A stretch of 18,021 nt of DNA from Clostridiales bacterium (GTDB taxonomy: Bacteria; Bacillota; Clostridia; Christensenellales; Aristaeellaceae). A program made the translations under genes and the position numbers. This document shows, piece by piece, positions 14,146 through 18,021 of this stretch; the first letter of the stretch is position 1, and every line of letters starts with the position of its first letter. The notes beneath the pieces were generated by a model that was not told the origin of the DNA, searched no databases, and was given only the letters and a program-made list of their open reading frames with translations. The DNA lies in assembly GCA_004557805.1 (NCBI GenBank), contig SFFS01000031.1:1-18021 (forward strand), in the 5' to 3' direction.

Positions 14146-14184
14146 GCTCCGCCCCGGCCTTTTCGGCCGAAGCGGAGCTTTTTT
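14146..14184 (+). terminator. Terminator after the M28 peptidase gene
   Basis: GCTCCGC (14146-14152) pairs with GCGGAGC (14172-14178), with an inner CCGGCC/GGCCG-type stem, followed by six T. A separate perfect hairpin (TTTTCCGCGC at 14076-14085 with GCGCGGAAAA at 14089-14098) lies upstream without a T run. The rest of the 240-base gap to the next gene holds the minus-strand terminator at 14234-14271. Confidence 0.85.
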
Positions 14185-14233
14185 CTGTGCGGCGCCTGCG
14201 CACCAGAAATTTCCAAAAAGCAGTTTTTGCTCG

Positions 14234-14271
14234 ATAAAACAGAGTTTTGAGAACTTGGGCCCTCTCAAACT
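14234..14271 (-). terminator. Probable terminator of the tetR-rsgA-methyltransferase operon
   Basis: On the minus strand AGTTTGAGA (14271-14263) pairs with TCTCAAAACT (14252-14243) with one bulged base, followed by CTGTTTTAT. It lies about 20 bases after the methyltransferase stop. Confidence 0.5.
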
Positions 14272-14292
14272 TTCTCCGTTTTTTCGTCCCCC

Positions 14293-15009
14293 TTATTTCT
14301 TCCGGAGCACAATTTTAATAAAGTTCAGATATTTTCCCCCGCCGGCGTTCATCGTTTTTCGGTCGCCCACGGCGTAGGGGTTCTCCTGTCTGAGCCAGTC
14401 CTGCCAGACCTCGTCGTTGCTTTCCATTTCGGAAACCTCCAGCACCTCGGCTCCGCGGCTCCGGCTCACCAGCGCCTTCCACCAGGCGGCGTCGTGCATC
14501 GTTTCCAGATCCTCCGGCGTCCACGAGCGCAGCAGCACTTCGGGCAGGTTGTCGTGACAGTCCTTCTTCATGCCGGGAATGGCCACATACACATACCCGC
14601 CGCTGCGCAGATACGGCAGCAGCCTTTCATCGAGAAATTCCGGATCGCGCCCGAAATAGTGATACGAGTCCGTGCTCACCACCGCGTCGAAGAATTCCTT
14701 TTCAAACGGCATGCACGCCGCGTCCGCCTTGACGGGATCAATCTGTTCCGCCGTCAGCCCCATCCTTTCAAAAAACGGGACGTGCTCCTCCGGCTCGCTC
14801 CACAGGTCGGCGGCATATACCCTGTAGCCGTATTCTTTCGCAAGGAACACGCTCGTCAGCCCTTTTCCGCTGCCCAGGTCGCACACGCGGCTCCCCGCCG
14901 GGATCATGCATCCCCGCAGCAGTTCCTCTTCGAGTTTGACGGGGTTCGGCCCCATCATCATCGCCATCAGTTCGGGCGTACAGTATTTTTCGCTTTTTAC
15001 GTACTTCAT
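14293..15009 (-). CDS. Class I SAM-dependent methyltransferase, substrate unknown
   Basis: The 238-aa product has the Rossmann-type SAM fold. Motif I is VCDLGSGKG (residues 42-50), followed by acidic motif II in YRVYAADLWSE, then KADAACMPF and FFDAVVSTDSYHYFG as motif IV. It resembles small-molecule or lipid methyltransferases (type-11 methyltransferase group) more than rRNA enzymes, but the target cannot be read from sequence. The ATG at 15009 lies 2 bases after the rsgA stop and follows GGGAGAGGA inside the end of rsgA, so translation is coupled. It is the last gene of a TetR-controlled operon; linkage to a ribosome GTPase leaves open a role in RNA modification or in detoxifying an inhibitor. 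Confidence 0.85.
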   Translation of the reverse strand: MKYVKSEKYCTPELMAMMMGPNPVKLEEELLRGCMIPAGSRVCDLGSGKGLTSVFLAKEYGYRVYAADLWSEPEEHVPFFERMGLTAEQIDPVKADAACMPFEKEFFDAVVSTDSYHYFGRDPEFLDERLLPYLRSGGYVYVAIPGMKKDCHDNLPEVLLRSWTPEDLETMHDAAWWKALVSRSRGAEVLEVSEMESNDEVWQDWLRQENPYAVGDRKTMNAGGGKYLNFIKIVLRKK

Positions 15010-15011
15010 GG

Positions 15012-15998
15012 TTATCCTCTCCCTGCCTGTCTGTTTAATTTTGCAATTTCCTTGAATTTTTGCCGCTTCGCGGCCAGATGTTCCGCCGCCCCGCGCGCGA
15101 AATCGTTCTCCGCGCACAGGCCGCGCCATGCCTTCAGCCGCTCCGGAGCCAGTTCTCCCTGCTCCACGGCGGCCCGCACGGCGCACCCCGGCCCCGTCCG
15201 ATGCGTGCAGTCGCGGAACCGGCAGCGGCGCGCCAGCGCCGCAATATCCGAAAACGTCCGTGAAACGCCGCCGTCCGCATCCCACATGCCCAGCTCGCGC
15301 ATGCCGGGCGTATCCATCACGAGCGCGCCGCACGGCAGCTCGATCAGCTGCCGGCGCGTGGTGGTGTGACGGCCGCGGTCATCGCCGCGCAGGCCGTTCG
15401 TCTGCAGGCGTTCCTCGCCGAGCAGCCGGTTGACAAGCGTCGATTTTCCCACGCCCGACGAGCCCAGCAGCGCCAGCGTTTTTCCCGGCTTCAAATACGG
15501 CGCGAGCGCCGCGCAGCCGTCCTCCTCCAGCGACGAAACGGCCAGCACGTCCACGCCCGGCGCAATCGCCGCCACCTCGGCAATCCGCGCGGCCGCGTCG
15601 GCGCACAGATCCTTTTTTGTCAGCACAATCACCGGAGCCGCGCCGCTCTCCCATGCGATGGACACATAGCGCTCCATGCGCCGCAGGTTGAAATCGCCGT
15701 TGAGCGCCATGCACAGAAGCACCGTGTCCACGTTCGCCGCGACCACCTGCTCCGCATTTTCGCCCGCCGCGCGCCGGATAAACGCGCTCCTGCGCCCCAG
15801 AACGCGATGAATAATCGCATTGCCTCCGGTTTCGGCTTCCGCCTCCACCCAGTCGCCCACAGCCGGGAAATCGGAAGGGCGCGCCGCCTCGAACCGCAGT
15901 TTTCCTGAAACCTCCGCCGCGCGTTCTCCCGTTCCGAAATCGATGCCGTACAGCCCCTTCTCCTGCCGCACCACACGCGCGATGCTAATCGTTTCCAT
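15012..15998 (-). CDS. rsgA: RsgA-family circularly permuted GTPase (ribosome small-subunit dependent)
   Basis: RsgA GTPases bind the 30S subunit and act in its late maturation. The 328-aa product has an N-terminal OB-type domain, then permuted GTPase motifs in the order G4 TKKD (127-130), G1 GSSGVGKST (179-187), G2 region GRHTTTRR (209-216) and G3 DTPG (229-232). A zinc site follows with C259, C264, H266 and C272 (CRFRDCTHRTGPGC), and the C-terminus is Lys/Arg-rich. The wording DDRGRHTTTRRQL and MRELGMWD is, as I recall, typical of a second RsgA paralogue group rather than the housekeeping copy. The ATG at 15998 follows GAGGAG and overlaps the tetR end by 14 bases, so it is co-expressed with and presumably controlled by TetR. 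Confidence 0.93.
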   Translation of the reverse strand: METISIARVVRQEKGLYGIDFGTGERAAEVSGKLRFEAARPSDFPAVGDWVEAEAETGGNAIIHRVLGRRSAFIRRAAGENAEQVVAANVDTVLLCMALNGDFNLRRMERYVSIAWESGAAPVIVLTKKDLCADAAARIAEVAAIAPGVDVLAVSSLEEDGCAALAPYLKPGKTLALLGSSGVGKSTLVNRLLGEERLQTNGLRGDDRGRHTTTRRQLIELPCGALVMDTPGMRELGMWDADGGVSRTFSDIAALARRCRFRDCTHRTGPGCAVRAAVEQGELAPERLKAWRGLCAENDFARGAAEHLAAKRQKFKEIAKLNRQAGRG

Positions 15999-16602
15999 TC
16001 GCTCTCTCCTCAACAAACCGCTTCAGGTGTTCGTCCAGCAGCGCAAGCGCCGCTTCCTCGCCCCTTGCGTCGGCCACGGCGTACAGCAGATGCATCGGCG
16101 CATAGAACGCAAGCGCCGCCTGCGCCGGGTCGTCCCGCTTCCAAACGCCCTGCTCCATGCCCTCGCGGAACAGATCCTGTATATATTCCAGCGGCCCCGC
16201 GCCGAGATAGGCGTGGTACAGCGCGCTCATCTCCCCGCTGCGATATTGTTCCAGCGTCAGCATACGCCGGAAGTCGGCCGCAAACGCATCCTGCGTCCAG
16301 TAGACGAACTGCGCCCTGGCATAGCCCGCCGTGTCGCGCGCCGTCGTGCGCCCGTAGCTCTCGTCGCCCTCGGCATATTCCTCCGCCGGCACGCCGTTTT
16401 CCTGCGCGCGCTCGGCGTCCTGTCCGGCCATGCGCGCCACGATCGCATCAAAAATCGCCTGCTTGCCTGCATAATGCTTGTACAGCGCGCTTTTCGTCAT
16501 GCCCAATTCCGCCGCAATATCGCTGATCGACGTCGCTTCATAGCCCTGACGGGCGAAAAGCCGCAGCGCCGTGCGCAGCATGTTTTCCTTTGTCTCTCCC
16601 AT
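15985..16602 (-). CDS. TetR-family transcriptional regulator
   Basis: The 205-aa product has the TetR N-terminal DNA-binding domain: a first helix ENMLRTALRLFARQGY and the helix-turn-helix TSISDIAAELGMTKSALYKHY (about residues 24-44). The remaining 150 residues are a divergent ligand-binding and dimerisation domain of unknown ligand. I chose the ATG at 16602 because the GGAGGGG ribosome binding site lies 8 bases before it; an ATG at 16617 contains that site. It is the first gene of an operon with rsgA and a methyltransferase. Two 16-bp palindromic sites (16627-16642 and 16656-16671) surround its -10 box, so it very likely represses its own operon. Confidence 0.93.
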   Translation of the reverse strand: MGETKENMLRTALRLFARQGYEATSISDIAAELGMTKSALYKHYAGKQAIFDAIVARMAGQDAERAQENGVPAEEYAEGDESYGRTTARDTAGYARAQFVYWTQDAFAADFRRMLTLEQYRSGEMSALYHAYLGAGPLEYIQDLFREGMEQGVWKRDDPAQAALAFYAPMHLLYAVADARGEEAALALLDEHLKRFVEERANGND

Positions 16603-16626
16603 GAAACGCCCCTCCAAAACATAGAA

Positions 16627-16642
16627 GTGATCGATCGTTCAC
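16627..16642. promoter_or_regulatory. Proximal TetR-type operator
   Basis: GTGATCGATCGTTCAC is a near-perfect palindrome of form GTGAWCGATCGWTCAC. It lies between the -10 box and the tetR start. It is the exact reverse complement of the second site at 16656-16671. Confidence 0.85.
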
Positions 16643-16649
16643 CCCTCGT

Positions 16650-16678
16650 ATTATAGTGAACGATCGATCACCTGTCAA
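16650..16678 (-). promoter_or_regulatory. Promoter of the tetR operon
   Basis: On the minus strand perfect TTGACA (16678-16673) and perfect TATAAT (16655-16650) are separated by 17 bases. This is the strongest promoter in the window by consensus match, which fits a gene set held under tight repression. Confidence 0.92.
16656..16671. promoter_or_regulatory. TetR-type operator in the promoter spacer
   Basis: GTGAACGATCGATCAC fills the 17-base spacer between -35 and -10 almost completely. A bound regulator here would block RNA polymerase. The centre-to-centre distance to the other copy is 29 bases. Confidence 0.87.
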
Positions 16679-16698
16679 GCCCAAAGTGTTTTCTTTTT

Positions 16699-16730
16699 GA
16701 AAAGCGCCGGGGAAACTTTTCCCCGGCGCT
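16699..16730 (-). terminator. Terminator after the PfkB kinase gene
   Basis: On the minus strand AGCGCCGGGGAAA and TTTCCCCGGCGCT (16730-16718 and 16715-16703) form a perfect 13-base-pair stem, followed by TTTC. The T run is short but the stem is very strong. Confidence 0.75.
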
Positions 16731-16752
16731 CCTTATCGTCTCTTATTCGCCT

Positions 16753-17826
16753 TTACCGCTTCACGCGGGCGTTGCCTTCCCAGATGCTCCAGACCTGTTC
16801 TTCATCAGCGGGGAGGCCGAAATCGGTTTCGAGCGTGGCCACGAGCGCGCCGGTCGCCCAGCCGAACTGCGCGCACTTTTCGCCGTCCCAGCCCTTGACC
16901 ATGCCGTAGAGCATGCCGCCGACAAACGCGTCGCCGCCGCCGATGCGGTCGTACACCTGGATGGGCCGCGGCTCGATGACGTGCCATTCTTCGCCGTCCA
17001 GCAGGATCGCGCCCCAAAGGTGCTCGTTCGCGCTGACGACCTGGCGCAGCGTGGTGCCGAAGAAGCCGGCGTTCGGGAACGCCTTTTTCACGTTGCGGAT
17101 CATGCCCTGGAAGCTCTCGATCTTGGAAGCGATGTCCTTGCCGCCGGACTTCGGGCCTTCAATGCCCAGCGCCAGCTGGAAATCCTCTTCGTTGCCAACG
17201 AGGATATCGGCCTTCTGCGCGATGCGGGTGAAGATGTCGCGCAGCTCGGCCTCGCGGCCCTTCCAGAAGGAGGCGCGATAGTTCAGGTCGAAGGAGATGC
17301 GGGTTCCGGCCGCGTGCGCGGCTTCAGCCAGCTGCAGGCAGAATTCGCTCGTCTCGTGCGAAAGCGCGCCGATCAGGCCGGAGATGTGCAGCACCTGCAC
17401 GCCTTCCTCAACGAACAGGCGATGCAGACCGAAATCCTTCACGTTCAGCGTGCGTCCGACTTCACCGGCGCGGTCGTTATCAACGCGCGGGCCGCGCAGG
17501 CCGAAGCCGCTGTCGGCGATGTTGAACTGATGACGGTAGCCCCACGCGTCGCCCTTTTCAACCTCGGGGCCTTCATAAGAGATGCCGCGGCGGCGCAGAT
17601 CGCCCTTGATAAGCGCAGCAATCGGGCTGCCCTTGACGAACGCGGTCAGCACCTTGGTGGGCTGGCCCAGCGCGGCGGCGATGCTCAGCACGTTCGACTC
17701 GGCGCTGGTGGCCTGCATTTCAAACAGACTGCTGACATGCACGGGCTGACGGTTGACGGGCGTAATGCGCACGCCCATGCTGGTCGGGCACACGATGGCC
17801 CACTTGCAGTTTTCACGGAATTTCAT
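16753..17826 (-). CDS. PfkB-family sugar kinase, possibly 2-dehydro-3-deoxygluconokinase
   Basis: The 357-aa product is a ribokinase/PfkB-fold kinase. The second PfkB signature is clear: DRIGGGDAFVGGM at about 293-305, with Asp299 as the catalytic base. ISFDLNYRASFWKG and ADILVGNEEDFQLALGIEG are blocks typical of the 2-keto-3-deoxygluconate kinase branch. The N-terminus departs from the family: where most members have a Gly-Gly sugar-binding motif, this one reads ATSAESNVLSIAAALG (about 39-54). KdgK is therefore only the nearest guess; a kinase for another sugar acid or ketose is possible. The ATG at 17826 follows AGGAGGCG. It is transcribed alone and ends at the strong hairpin at 16699-16730. 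A possible -10 (TAAAAT, 17870-17865) lies upstream, without a convincing -35. Confidence 0.85.
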   Translation of the reverse strand: MKFRENCKWAIVCPTSMGVRITPVNRQPVHVSSLFEMQATSAESNVLSIAAALGQPTKVLTAFVKGSPIAALIKGDLRRRGISYEGPEVEKGDAWGYRHQFNIADSGFGLRGPRVDNDRAGEVGRTLNVKDFGLHRLFVEEGVQVLHISGLIGALSHETSEFCLQLAEAAHAAGTRISFDLNYRASFWKGREAELRDIFTRIAQKADILVGNEEDFQLALGIEGPKSGGKDIASKIESFQGMIRNVKKAFPNAGFFGTTLRQVVSANEHLWGAILLDGEEWHVIEPRPIQVYDRIGGGDAFVGGMLYGMVKGWDGEKCAQFGWATGALVATLETDFGLPADEEQVWSIWEGNARVKR

Positions 17827-17911
17827 GATAAAACGCCTCCTGTGGTGTTGATTGATCTGCGTTTATTTTAGCACAATTCCGCTGCGCGGAACATATAAAA
17901 ACCGCTCGCAA

Positions 17912-17942
17912 AAAGGGAAGCCAAGTTGTTGGTTTTCCCTTT
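17912..17942. repeat. Inverted repeat at the right edge
   Basis: AAAGGGAA (17912-17919) plus CCAA pair with TTGG plus TTCCCTT (to 17942), making an interrupted stem. A second, shorter dyad GTATCT/AGATAC lies at 17985-18005. They may belong to the leader or terminator of a gene beyond the window. The remainder of 17871-18021 holds nothing I can name. Confidence 0.4.
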
Positions 17943-18021
17943 GGCCGCGTCTTGCCCGAAAGCTGCGCGCCCGTTTTTTAGGGTGTATCTGAAAAAGAAA
18001 GATACGACAGCTCAAGCGGAT

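Noticed and set aside
12295..14268. A 657-codon open frame on the minus strand across the M28 gene
   Set aside because: It crosses the divergent promoter region and runs opposite a complete M28 enzyme. It has no start signal and no family features.
1..18021. Search for CRISPR arrays, tRNAs, rRNA, transposases and phage genes
   Set aside because: No regularly spaced repeats, cloverleaf sequences or mobile-element proteins were seen in either strand.

Overview
The window looks like a chromosomal segment of a high-GC member of the Bacillota, most likely an uncultured or gut-type Clostridia lineage. The reasons are strong AGGAGG-type ribosome binding sites, TTGACA/TATAAT promoters, FMN and lysine riboswitches, an ECF-type riboflavin transporter subunit, a clostridial type-2 GalT, and mainly metabolic and transport genes. 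The lineage is an inference from gene style; no rRNA or other marker gene is present. I see no tRNA, rRNA, CRISPR array, transposase or phage gene.

Layout from left to right. Positions 26-877 (minus): ribU preceded by an FMN riboswitch and a near-consensus promoter. Positions 964-1627 (plus): a compact operon of three very small proteins (46, 52 and 48 aa), each with its own ribosome binding site and lower in GC than its surroundings, closed by a terminator. Positions 1652-6667: a divergent galactose locus. galK runs leftwards; galT, a GmhA-like SIS isomerase and a secreted SH3-like protein run rightwards to a terminator. Positions 6671-7987 (plus): a nagA-like deacetylase with its own promoter and terminator. 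Positions 7986-8615 (minus): an iron-sulfur protein. Positions 8740-11406 (minus): a three-gene polar amino acid ABC importer behind a lysine riboswitch and terminator, so lysine is the likely substrate. Positions 11448-14184: a MalY/PatB-like PLP enzyme (minus) and an M28 metallopeptidase (plus), diverging from one perfect palindrome that contains both -35 boxes. Positions 14293-16678 (minus): a tetR-rsgA-methyltransferase operon whose promoter is covered by two copies of a 16-bp operator. Positions 16753-17870 (minus): a PfkB-family sugar kinase. The right edge (17871-18021) holds only small inverted repeats.

How the parts fit together: the gal genes, nagA and the PfkB kinase point to use of host or dietary sugars (galactose, amino sugars, possibly uronate-derived sugars). 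The riboswitch-controlled riboflavin and lysine importers point to scavenging of vitamins and amino acids. The most unexplained parts are the three-small-protein operon, the TetR-controlled RsgA/methyltransferase pair, and the secreted protein and phosphoheptose-isomerase-like gene attached to galT.
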